Of a stretch of DNA of 8,747 nt, positions 1-5,948 are shown in pieces. A program made the translations under genes and the position numbers. The stretch comes from JBOHHM01 sp050725495. Lineage in GTDB: Bacteria; Pseudomonadota; Gammaproteobacteria; Burkholderiales; Burkholderiaceae_C. The stretch's first letter is position 1. Each line of letters begins with the position of its first letter. The stretch covers positions 1 to 8,747 of the forward strand of contig JBOHHM010000012.1 of the NCBI GenBank assembly GCA_050725495.1. Reading direction: 5' to 3'. Below the pieces are notes generated by a model that was not told the origin of the DNA, did not search any database, and saw only the letters and a program-made list of their open reading frames with translations.

Positions 1-119
1 GCCGCAAAGATCCCCCGCCTGGCCACGAAGTCGTCTGGCGCGGACAGGCGCAGCTGATGACCCTGTGCGAGGGCTTCGCTCTCGGCAAGGACAGTCTCGG
101 TTCGATTAATTATGGGTAA
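1..119 (+). CDS. Transposase, C-terminal fragment (IS4/Tn5-like), 5' end outside window
   Basis: Reading the plus strand from base 3 gives an open frame of 38 codons ending with TAA at 117-119. It contains PPPGHEVVWRGQAQL followed by CEGFALGKDSLGSINYG. The pattern of a small-residue turn, a tryptophan-plus-glycine step (VWRG), a leucine-rich helix and a final 'GF-L-K-S' helix resembles the very end of Tn5/IS50 transposase (LWEGWEALQ... then GFLAAKD), which belongs to the C-terminal dimerisation region of IS4-family enzymes. The DDE catalytic residues would lie upstream, outside the window, so activity cannot be judged. This frame is the only plus-strand one in the first 120 bases that reads like protein. 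Assignment is by remembered family pattern only. Confidence 0.6.
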   Translation, partial: RKDPPPGHEVVWRGQAQLMTLCEGFALGKDSLGSINYG

Positions 120-126
120 AGGGCAG
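1..126 (+). mobile_element. Right end of an IS4-family (Tn5/IS50-like) insertion sequence
   Basis: The left edge of the window holds the tail of an insertion sequence: the last codons of a transposase, then a few bases that probably form the element's terminal inverted repeat. Read inward from the right end, the putative terminus starts CTGCCCTTTACCCAT. The boundary near base 126 is inferred from the transposase stop codon (117-119) and from where the neighbouring aroE-like gene begins; the partner repeat lies outside the window. If the end is right, bases 127-135 (acctaggcc) would be one copy of the 9-bp target duplication expected for Tn5-like elements, and they contain the aroE-like stop codon. 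Confidence 0.5.
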
Positions 127-128
127 AC

Positions 129-941
129 CTAGGCCAGCCGATTGATTTCGTCGAGCAAGGCGGTGGCCATGGCATCGATCGGCGCGTTCGTCCCGGTGTA
201 CAGCTCAACCTGTCCGCAGGCCTGGTGCAGCATCATGCGCGTGCCGTCGAGTGTGCGGCAGCCCGCCTCGGCGGCGTCGCGGATCAGCTTGCTGCGCACC
301 GGAATGAAGGCCGCGTCCATGACGAACAAATGCGGCGCCAGCTGCCCGGCGATCGGGTTGACCTCGGGCGCCCGAAAACCCGCGGCCGTGGCGTTGACCA
401 CGCCGTCGAACTCGGCAGGGTCGAAGTCGGCGAGTGCGCCGCCGAAACGCAAGCCGAAGGCGCCTGCCAGTTCCTCGCCGCGCGCCGCCGTGCGGTTGAA
501 CACGGTCACCTGCGCGCCGGCGTTGCGGGCACCCCAGGCAATCGCCCGCGCGGCGCCGCCGGCACCGAGCAGGGCCAGGCGCTGGCCTTGGAGGTCGGTC
601 ACTTCCTGGAGGGCGCGCACCGCGCCCAGGCAGTCGGTGTTGTAGCCCGTCAGGCGGCCGTCCACATGGTTGATGGTGTTGGCCGCGCCGATCTCGCGTG
701 CGCTGTCGTCCAGCGCATCGAGGTGCGGGATCACGGCCTGCTTGTGCGGCATCGAGACGTTCATGCCGCGGATGCCCAGCGTGCGGATGGCCTGCACGGC
801 GCCAGGCACGTCGTCGACGCCAAACCAGACGAAGGTGTAGTCGATGCCCAATGCGCGGTAGGCCGCATTGTGGACGCGCACATTGAAGGTGAACGGCTCG
901 CCCATGATCGAGCCGCACAGTGTGGGGATGGAACGTGGCAT
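129..941 (-). CDS. Shikimate/quinate dehydrogenase-like oxidoreductase with altered substrate motif
   Basis: This 270-residue protein has full AroE length and fold signatures: an N-terminal substrate domain, then a Rossmann domain with GAGGAA at 126-131 and NRT at 149-151, the latter typical of NADP-binding AroE enzymes. Catalytic and ring-binding residues are kept: K67 in NVSMPHK, N88 in AANTI, D103 in YNTD and Q240 in LHQACG. The substrate-carboxylate motif is not: where AroE has Ser-x-Ser in 'HSxSP', this protein reads EPFTFNVRVHN (15-25), with no serine pair. It is therefore probably not the housekeeping AroE but a paralogue acting on another polyol or cyclitol acid, or a remodelled quinate/shikimate enzyme. 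ATG start at 941, 22 bp after kguD, with only a weak GAAAG-type ribosome site; probably the last gene of the operon. The stop lies about 3 bp from the insertion-sequence end. Confidence 0.85.
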   Translation of the reverse strand: MPRSIPTLCGSIMGEPFTFNVRVHNAAYRALGIDYTFVWFGVDDVPGAVQAIRTLGIRGMNVSMPHKQAVIPHLDALDDSAREIGAANTINHVDGRLTGYNTDCLGAVRALQEVTDLQGQRLALLGAGGAARAIAWGARNAGAQVTVFNRTAARGEELAGAFGLRFGGALADFDPAEFDGVVNATAAGFRAPEVNPIAGQLAPHLFVMDAAFIPVRSKLIRDAAEAGCRTLDGTRMMLHQACGQVELYTGTNAPIDAMATALLDEINRLA

Positions 942-963
942 GAGTGTCTTTCGTAGCAGCCGG

Positions 964-1950
964 TCAGCCGGCTATGGTGGACAGATCGAAGGCGAATGCA
1001 GGCCGCTGCCCGTCCAGCGCCTGCAGCAGGTTCTCGGTCGCGAGCTCGGCCATCGCCCGCCTGGTCTCGTGCGTCGCCGACCCGATGTGCGGCAAGGGCG
1101 TGACGCGCGCGTGGGTGCGCAGCGGCGAATCGGCCGGCAGCGGCTCGGTGGCGAACACATCGAGACCGGCGGCGCGCAGGTGAGCGCTGTCGAGCGCGGC
1201 TAGCAGCGCCGGCTCCTGCACGATCGCACCGCGCGAGCCATTGATGAAGATGGCGCCCGGCTTCATCAGCGCGAACTCGCGCGCGCCCATCAGGCCCCGC
1301 GTCTGGTCGGACAGCGGCAGCGTCAGCGCGACGATGTCGGCGCGCTGCAGCACCTCGTCGAGCGGCGCGCGCCTGGCGCGGCCGGCCAGTTCCGGCACAT
1401 GGACCTCATGAGGGTCGTGGTACAGCACCGGCATGCCGAAGCCGAGCGCCGCGCGGCGCGCCACGGCCTGGCCGATGCGGCCGAAGCCGAGCACGCCCAG
1501 CGTCTTGCCGTACACGTCCCAGCCGAACAGGTCCTCGCCGATGTTGCGCGTCCAGCGCCCCTCGCGCACGTACTGCGAGAGTTCGGGCATGCGGCGCGAG
1601 GTGCACATGATGAGGCCGAAGATCGTGTCGGCCGTGGTTTCGGTCAGCACGCCGGGCGTGTGGCACAGCAGGATGGCGCGCCGCTTCAGCAGTGCGAGGT
1701 CGTAGTTGTCCACGCCGACCGAGATGCTGGAGATCACCTCGAGCTGCGTCGCCTCGGCCAGCTCGGCCGCACCAAGCCTGACGCTCGATCCGATCAGGCC
1801 ATGGGCCGCGGCCAGGGCAGCCCGAAAGCGCGGCAGCTGCTCGGGCCGGCGCGGGTCGGCCACCACCACCTCGTGCCGCGCGGCGATGCGCGCGAGCAGG
1901 TCCTCGGGCAGGGCCCGGAAGACCACGACATTTCTTCTTGCAGCATTCAC
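964..1950 (-). CDS. kguD: 2-ketogluconate 6-phosphate reductase (D-2-hydroxyacid dehydrogenase family)
   Basis: Expected to reduce 2-keto-6-phosphogluconate to 6-phosphogluconate in the cytoplasm, feeding the Entner-Doudoroff pathway. The 328 residues show the D-isomer-specific 2-hydroxyacid dehydrogenase layout: a split substrate domain, Rossmann motif GFGRIG at 155-160, and the catalytic triad R240 (NGSRGAIV), E269 (FATEPLP) and H288 (PHIGSAT). The acidic residue after the second Rossmann strand, D179 in YHDPHEV, usually favours NAD over NADP, while GhrB-type relatives often carry arginines there. The start is GTG at 1950, overlapping the kguK stop as GTGA; an ATG at 1946 is out of frame. 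Sequence alone would also allow a glyoxylate/hydroxypyruvate reductase (GhrB-like) function. The kguE-kguK neighbourhood and PtxS-type control favour KguD. Confidence 0.85.
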   Translation of the reverse strand: MNAARRNVVVFRALPEDLLARIAARHEVVVADPRRPEQLPRFRAALAAAHGLIGSSVRLGAAELAEATQLEVISSISVGVDNYDLALLKRRAILLCHTPGVLTETTADTIFGLIMCTSRRMPELSQYVREGRWTRNIGEDLFGWDVYGKTLGVLGFGRIGQAVARRAALGFGMPVLYHDPHEVHVPELAGRARRAPLDEVLQRADIVALTLPLSDQTRGLMGAREFALMKPGAIFINGSRGAIVQEPALLAALDSAHLRAAGLDVFATEPLPADSPLRTHARVTPLPHIGSATHETRRAMAELATENLLQALDGQRPAFAFDLSTIAG

Positions 1951-2894
1951 AGCCCTGCCCCCTGCAGTTCGGTTCTTGTGGGCAAGCCCTCGGTATCGCC
2001 AATCACCTGCACCGCGCGCGCGCCGATCCAGGCGCCGCGCCTGGCCGCTTCGGCAATGCCGCGGCCCTCGAGCAGCGCGCTGATCACGCCGACCGCGAAG
2101 CCGTCGCCGGCCCCCACGGTGTCGATCACCTGCGCCACCGGCACGGCCGCGACATGACCGCAGCCGGCGTCGCGGTCGTCATAGTAGGCGCCGTCGGCCC
2201 CGAGCTTGACGATCACACGCGCGACGCCGCGCTCGCGGTAAAAGCGCGCGATCGCGGCCGGCTCACGCGTGCCGGTGAGGATGAGGCCCTCCTCCAGCCC
2301 CGGCAGCACGCAGTCGCACTGCACGGCCAGCGCATTGAGCGTGTCGCGCATCAGGGCCTGCGAAGCCCACAGCGTGGGGCGCAGGTTGGGGTCGAACGAC
2401 AGGCTGCGACCAGCCCCGCGCATCACATGGATCGCGCGCCGCGTGACTTCGAGGCAGCTGGCGGAAATGGCCGGGAACACGCCGGTCACATGCAGGTGGC
2501 GAGCCCCGAGCAGCCAGGCCTCGTCGAGCTGCGCCACCGTCATGCGGCTGGCCGCCGAGCCCTTGCGGTGGTACTCGACCGGCGGGTCGCTGCCATCGCT
2601 CACGCGTGCCTTGAACTGCAAGCCGGTGGCCGCCTCGCCGGTCAGCGCCACGCGCGAGCAGTCGATGCCTTCGCCCTGCATCTGCGCCAGCAGGTAGCGG
2701 CCCATCGAGTCGGCGCCGAGCCGGCTGCCCCAGCCGACGCGCAGGCCCAGCCGCGCCAGGCCGATCGCGACGTTGGTTTCGGCGCCGGCCGTGCGCTTGT
2801 GAAAACCGCTGACCTGCTCGAGCGGGCCCGGCTGGTCGGCCACCAGCATGAGCATCGCCTCGCCCAGGGTGACGACATCGAGTGAGCCGCTCAT
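1947..2894 (-). CDS. kguK: 2-ketogluconate kinase (PfkB/ribokinase family)
   Basis: Expected to phosphorylate 2-ketogluconate to 2-keto-6-phosphogluconate with ATP. The 315-residue protein has the PfkB features in order: an N-terminal strand (VVTLGEAM), the sugar-binding AGAETNVA at 36-43, DPNLRPTLW in the middle (shared with 2-keto-3-deoxygluconate kinases), and the ATP/anion-hole motif DTVGAGDGF starting at 258 with the catalytic base D264. On sequence alone it could be called KdgK. No KDPG aldolase or dehydratase is in the window, and the kguE/kguD neighbours plus the PtxS-like regulator point to KguK. The ATG at 2894 falls exactly at the edge of the upstream 77-bp repeat, which supplies its ribosome site (AGGGGG, 5 nt before ATG). 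It overlaps kguD by 4 bp. Confidence 0.85.
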   Translation of the reverse strand: MSGSLDVVTLGEAMLMLVADQPGPLEQVSGFHKRTAGAETNVAIGLARLGLRVGWGSRLGADSMGRYLLAQMQGEGIDCSRVALTGEAATGLQFKARVSDGSDPPVEYHRKGSAASRMTVAQLDEAWLLGARHLHVTGVFPAISASCLEVTRRAIHVMRGAGRSLSFDPNLRPTLWASQALMRDTLNALAVQCDCVLPGLEEGLILTGTREPAAIARFYRERGVARVIVKLGADGAYYDDRDAGCGHVAAVPVAQVIDTVGAGDGFAVGVISALLEGRGIAEAARRGAWIGARAVQVIGDTEGLPTRTELQGAGL

Positions 2895-2971
2895 TGGTGC
2901 CCCCTACGTCGCTGCGCGCCGGTCCCCCCGCGGGGGAGCGAGCCCCTTGGGAGCGGCCCGGCGGCGCTCAT
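2891..2971 (-). other. 26-codon mini-ORF within the repeat, ATGA-overlapping kguK
   Basis: Starting at the ATG at the internal repeat junction (2971), a 26-codon frame begins MSAAGPLPRGSLP and ends at a TGA that overlaps the kguK ATG as ATGA. An AGGGGG ribosome-site-like sequence precedes the start by 5 nt. The peptide is low-complexity and rich in Arg, Gly and Pro, so it is unlikely to be functional. If translated, it would carry ribosomes from the repeat into kguK by stop/start coupling. Confidence 0.25.
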
Positions 2972-3044
2972 TGGTGCCCCCTACGTCGCTGCGCGCCGGC
3001 CCCCCCGAGGGGGAGCGAGCGCCTTGGGAGCGGCCCGGCGGCGC
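2891..3044. repeat. Two tandem copies of a 77-bp GC-rich element between kguE and kguK
   Basis: Bases 2891-2967 and 2968-3044 are direct repeats with a period of exactly 77 bp and only three differences (copy positions 33, 41 and 54). Each copy holds a C-run/G-run palindrome (CCCCCCG(C/A)GGGGG) that could form a strong hairpin in DNA or mRNA, followed by a GAGCG...GGGAGCGG stretch. It resembles dispersed GC-rich intergenic repeats I recall from Comamonadaceae genomes, though I cannot name a family. The repeats separate two genes in an operon whose other nearby junctions mostly overlap by 4 bp. The motif ATGAGCG (minus strand) recurs at 3048, 2971 and 2894, marking both edges and the internal junction. 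Confidence 0.9.
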
Positions 3045-3048
3045 TCAT
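2968..3048 (-). other. 26-codon mini-ORF within the repeat, ATGA-overlapping kguE stop
   Basis: The kguE stop codon is part of ATGA (ATG at 3048, TGA at 3047-3045), and that ATG opens a 26-codon frame ending in TGA at 2970-2968, again as ATGA with the next mini-ORF. GGAGG lies 7 nt before the ATG, inside the end of kguE. That is a good ribosome site in the place where the original kguK start would have been before the repeats arrived. The function of the peptide itself is doubtful; the interest lies in translational coupling. Confidence 0.25.
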
Positions 3049-3821
3049 CGCACGGCCTCCGCGCTGCGCACCAGGGCCAGCTGCTGGCGCGTCACGGCGA
3101 GCAGGTCGTCGCCTTGCAGCGGGTACTCGATCGCACGCGGAACGTCGTGCGGCAGGCTGCGCAGGATCGCGCGCCAGGGCGCGACCGAGGCCGCCAGCGG
3201 GACCGCCACCCATTGATGCGGCTGGCGCTGCACCCCCTTGCAGTGCACATAGCTGACATGGGGCGAACATATCGCCGCGGCTTGCAGCGGGTCTTCACCG
3301 GTCCAGTGCCAGTTGCCCATGTCGAAGGTCATGCCCAGCGCCAGGCCAGCGGAACTGGCGTCGGCAAAGAAGGCCTGCAGCGCAGCCAGCGTGCCGGCGC
3401 GCTCGGTCTGGTCGTTCTCGATCACGAGTTCTATCGCCTGAGCGGCAAGTCGCTGCGCAAGTACGGGCAGGCTGGCTGCGCTGCCCGGCACATAGCCACC
3501 GATCGACATCTTCAGCCTTGATGCACCGAGCATTCGCGCTGCGGCAAGGCCGCGGTCCAGCGCGGCTTCGTCGAGCCCGCCCTGCCCCGTCCACAGACCC
3601 TCGGGGCTCGAATAGACCAGGCCCAGCGAACGCTGCGCCGCGAGCGCGCCGATGGCCGGCAAGTCGACCTCGGCGTCGTTCAGCAGCTCGCCGCGCACTT
3701 CGACACCGTTGGCGCCCGCGTCGGCCGCCAGCGCCGTGAACCAATGCTGCCCATGGCGACGCACCTCGGCGGCACCGAACGAAGACAGCGAAATCAGTAC
3801 CTCAGGCGTCGCGGCGCTCAT
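3045..3821 (-). CDS. kguE: KguE-like TIM-barrel sugar epimerase/isomerase
   Basis: A 258-residue protein of the xylose-isomerase-like TIM-barrel (AP endonuclease 2) superfamily, which uses a divalent metal to move protons on sugars or sugar acids. The four expected metal ligands are visible: E135 (VIEND), D167 (FDMGNW), H193 (YVHCKG) and E232 (AIEYP). In Pseudomonas the first gene of the kgu operon, kguE, encodes such a putative epimerase and its exact reaction is not settled. Here too it directly precedes kguK, apart from the inserted repeats. Start ATG at 3821 overlaps the ABC ATPase stop as ATGA, with GGGAG 7 nt upstream. Hydroxypyruvate-isomerase-like function is the main alternative; the context supports KguE. 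Confidence 0.8.
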   Translation of the reverse strand: MSAATPEVLISLSSFGAAEVRRHGQHWFTALAADAGANGVEVRGELLNDAEVDLPAIGALAAQRSLGLVYSSPEGLWTGQGGLDEAALDRGLAAARMLGASRLKMSIGGYVPGSAASLPVLAQRLAAQAIELVIENDQTERAGTLAALQAFFADASSAGLALGMTFDMGNWHWTGEDPLQAAAICSPHVSYVHCKGVQRQPHQWVAVPLAASVAPWRAILRSLPHDVPRAIEYPLQGDDLLAVTRQQLALVRSAEAVR

Positions 3822-4552
3822 TTGATCTCTCCCGCGCTGAGGAATTGCCGCAGCTCGGGCGTCTTCGGCGCGCCGAAGATTTGCGCCGACGGGCCGCTTT
3901 CGTGCACCTTGCCCATGTGCATGAAGATCGTCTTGTGGGCCATGCGGCGCGCGAACTCCATCTCGTGCGTGACCAGCACCATGGTCATGCCGGAGGCCGC
4001 GAGCTGCTCCATCACGCGCAGCACCTCGCGGGTCAGCTCGGGGTCGAGCGCCGAGGTCACCTCGTCGAACAGCATCACCTGGGGCTCCATCGCCAGCGAG
4101 CGGGCGATCGCCACGCGCTGCTGCTGGCCGCCGGACAGCTGTTCGGGGTAGGCGTCGCGCTTGTCCAGCAGGCCGACCTGCGACAGCACGCGTTCGACGA
4201 GGGTGTCGATCTGCGCTTCGGGCAGCTTGCGCACGATGCGCGGCGCCAGCCGGATGTTCTCCTCGACCGTCAGGTGCGGGAACAGGTTGTAGCTCTGGAA
4301 CACCATGCCGACATCGCGGCGCAGGTCGAGCACATGCTTGTCGCTGGCGTCCAGCGTATGGCCGGCCACGCTGATCGTGCCGGCGTTGACCGTTTCCAGG
4401 CCGTTGAGGCAGCGCAGCATGGTGCTCTTGCCCGAGCCACTGCGGCCGATGATGGCCACGACCTGGCCTTTGTCGATGCCGAACGAAACACCCTTGAGGA
4501 TTTCGGCCGGGCCGAACGACTTGCGAACGTCTTTGACGTCAACGATGGGCAT
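3818..4552 (-). CDS. ABC importer ATPase, polar-amino-acid-uptake (PAAT) family; predicted 2-ketogluconate uptake
   Basis: Cytoplasmic ATPase that would power the importer formed with the two permeases and binding protein just upstream. The 244 residues carry a complete nucleotide-binding domain: Walker A GRSGSGKST (36-44), Q-loop Q86 in VFQSYNLFPH, signature LSGGQQQR (139-146), Walker B VMLFDE with catalytic E164, D-loop SALD, and switch histidine H196. The closest familiar relatives are GlnQ/HisP-type ATPases, which is why automatic annotation would say amino-acid transport. ATG at 4552 has a good AAGGA ribosome site and overlaps the preceding permease gene by 14 bp; its own stop overlaps kguE by 4 bp, placing transport and catabolism in one transcript. 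The ligand is inferred from the operon, not from this protein. Confidence 0.93.
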   Translation of the reverse strand: MPIVDVKDVRKSFGPAEILKGVSFGIDKGQVVAIIGRSGSGKSTMLRCLNGLETVNAGTISVAGHTLDASDKHVLDLRRDVGMVFQSYNLFPHLTVEENIRLAPRIVRKLPEAQIDTLVERVLSQVGLLDKRDAYPEQLSGGQQQRVAIARSLAMEPQVMLFDEVTSALDPELTREVLRVMEQLAASGMTMVLVTHEMEFARRMAHKTIFMHMGKVHESGPSAQIFGAPKTPELRQFLSAGEIK

Positions 4553-5189
4553 GGAGTTTCCTTTCCATGCGCTTGGCTGCCGTCGACAACGGGAAGCACA
4601 GCGCGAAATAGATGGCCGCCACCACCAGGAACACCTGGAACGGCTGGAAGGTGGCGTTGTTGATCAGCTGGCCGGCGCGCGTGAGTTCGACCACGCCGAT
4701 GATCGAGGTGATGGAGGTGTTCTTGACCACCTGCACCGAGAAGCCCACGGTCGGCGGCAGCGCGAGGCGCAGGGCCTGCGGCAGCACGACGTGGCGCAGC
4801 TGTTGCCAGCGCGTCATGGCCAGCGAACTGCTCGCCTCCCACTGGCCACGCGGCACGGCCTGGATGCAGCCGCGCCAGATCTCGCCGAGGTAGGCGCTCG
4901 CGTAAATCGTCATGGCCAGCGTCGCGGCCACCAGCGGCGACAGCTTGAGGCCGAGCACCGAGAGGCCGTAATAGCTCAGGAACAGCACGATCAGTACCGG
5001 CGTGCCCTGCACGATCTGGATGTAGCCGGCCGTCAGCGTGCGCAGCAGGCCGCTGCGCGCGGTGCGCCCGAGCGCCACCACGAAGCCGGCCAGAGCGCCG
5101 CAGGCGAAGGCCAGCAGCGACACCAGCAGGGTCCAGCGCGCCGCGGCCAGCAAAATGCCGACATGGCCGAATGAGAACTCGCTGATCAT
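4539..5189 (-). CDS. ABC importer permease (HisM/GlnP-like family)
   Basis: Inner-membrane permease of 216 residues, the usual size for PAAT-family subunits. Several hydrophobic segments are visible (for example around residues 10-40, 60-100 and 180-205). The cytoplasmic coupling (EAA) loop is recognisable as AVPRGQWEASSSLAMTRWQQ followed by VVLPQALR, which docks on the ATPase. The N-terminal family signature IQIVQGTPVLIVLF is also clear. It should form a heterodimer with the product of the gene just upstream. Start ATG at 5189 overlaps that gene's stop as ATGA and follows GGGAGAGG. Nothing in the sequence itself identifies the substrate. Confidence 0.92.
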   Translation of the reverse strand: MISEFSFGHVGILLAAARWTLLVSLLAFACGALAGFVVALGRTARSGLLRTLTAGYIQIVQGTPVLIVLFLSYYGLSVLGLKLSPLVAATLAMTIYASAYLGEIWRGCIQAVPRGQWEASSSLAMTRWQQLRHVVLPQALRLALPPTVGFSVQVVKNTSITSIIGVVELTRAGQLINNATFQPFQVFLVVAAIYFALCFPLSTAAKRMERKLHAHR

Positions 5190-5926
5190 TGCGCCTCTCC
5201 CTTGAGCAGCGAAACGCTGGTCCTGCGGGGGCTGCGGCGGGGCCGCTTCAAGATCTCGACGCGCCGCTTGCGGCGGAAGATGAACAGGCCGATCGCAAAG
5301 AAAACGCCGCGCAGCAGCAGTGCCAGCGCGATGTACATGAACATCACGAGGATGTAGGACTCGAAGGTGCGGAAGGTCTGCGAGTCGATGACGCTGGCAA
5401 TGGCCGTCAGCTCCTCGACCGAGATCGTCGAGACCACGCTGGAGCTCAGCATCATCAGCGTGAACTGGCTGGCCAGCGCCGGATAGACCTTCTCGAAGGC
5501 CGGCACCAGCACCACATGGCGGATGGTCTGCCAGCGCGTCATGGCCAGCGCCGCCGCCGCCTCGATCTGCGTGCGGTGGATGCTCTGCACCCCGGCACGG
5601 ATGATCTCGGTGGCGTAGGCGCCGAGGTTGATCGTCATTGCCAGCAGCGCGGCCGTCACCGCGTCGATCTGCAGCCCGACCGTGGGCAGGCCGAAAAAGA
5701 TGATGAACAGCTGGACCAGAAAGGGTGTGTTGCGGACCGCTTCCACATAGGCGGCGATCGCGCGCCTGGCAGCGCCCCCGCCGTAGCTGGCCGCGATCGC
5801 GCCCGCGGTGCCGACCAGCGTGCCCAGCGCAATCGCGGCGAAGCTGAGTTCCAGCGTCATCGCCGCGCCCTGGGCGAAGCGGTCCGCGTGCGCGAGCACC
5901 GGAGCGAAGTCGAGTTGATAGGCCAA
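5186..5926 (-). CDS. ABC importer permease (HisQ/GlnP-like family), TTG start
   Basis: Second inner-membrane permease, 246 residues from the chosen start. Family markers are EAVRNTPFLVQLFIIFFGLP and the EAA loop SIHRTQIEAAAALAMTRWQ followed by HVVLVPAFEKVYPAL. The frame stays open upstream to 6064, but that part lies inside the binding-protein gene and reads as low-complexity Ser/Arg/Thr sequence. The start chosen is TTG at 5926, 22 bp after the binding-protein stop, with GGGAG (5932-5936) 5 nt before it; the first residues, AYQLDFAPVL, then fit the family. The C-terminus is unusually long and basic (FRRKRRVEILKRPRRSPRR, then about ten more residues), and probably cytoplasmic by the positive-inside rule. 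Confidence 0.88.
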   Translation of the reverse strand: MAYQLDFAPVLAHADRFAQGAAMTLELSFAAIALGTLVGTAGAIAASYGGGAARRAIAAYVEAVRNTPFLVQLFIIFFGLPTVGLQIDAVTAALLAMTINLGAYATEIIRAGVQSIHRTQIEAAAALAMTRWQTIRHVVLVPAFEKVYPALASQFTLMMLSSSVVSTISVEELTAIASVIDSQTFRTFESYILVMFMYIALALLLRGVFFAIGLFIFRRKRRVEILKRPRRSPRRTSVSLLKGEAQ

Positions 5927-5931
5927 GATGG

Positions 5932-5936
5932 CTCCC
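5932..5936 (-). promoter_or_regulatory. Ribosome binding site deciding a TTG start
   Basis: GGGAG on the minus strand lies 5 nt before TTG at 5926. No ATG or GTG gives a sensible start for the downstream permease, so this site is the main reason for choosing TTG. Confidence 0.6.
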
Positions 5937-5948
5937 GTTGGCAGGGAC

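Noticed and set aside
1..119. Minus-strand open frame continuing past the aroE-like stop to the window edge
   Set aside because: It has no ATG, GTG or TTG start with a ribosome site, and the plus-strand frame gives a better match to a known protein end (Tn5-like transposase).
225..956. Long plus-strand open frames opposite the operon (also 1938-2885, 3845-4663, 4305-5174, 5928-6776)
   Set aside because: They are antisense to clear conserved genes, rich in Arg/His/Gln/Ala, and show no recognisable domain; expected by-products of GC-rich codon bias.
1947..2894. 2-keto-3-deoxygluconate kinase (KdgK) as the primary name
   Set aside because: Motifs are shared with KdgK, but there is no KDPG aldolase or sugar-acid dehydratase nearby, and kguE, kguD and PtxS operators surround it.
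2891..3044. CRISPR-like repeat
   Set aside because: The two copies are directly adjacent with no spacers, and the unit is too long.
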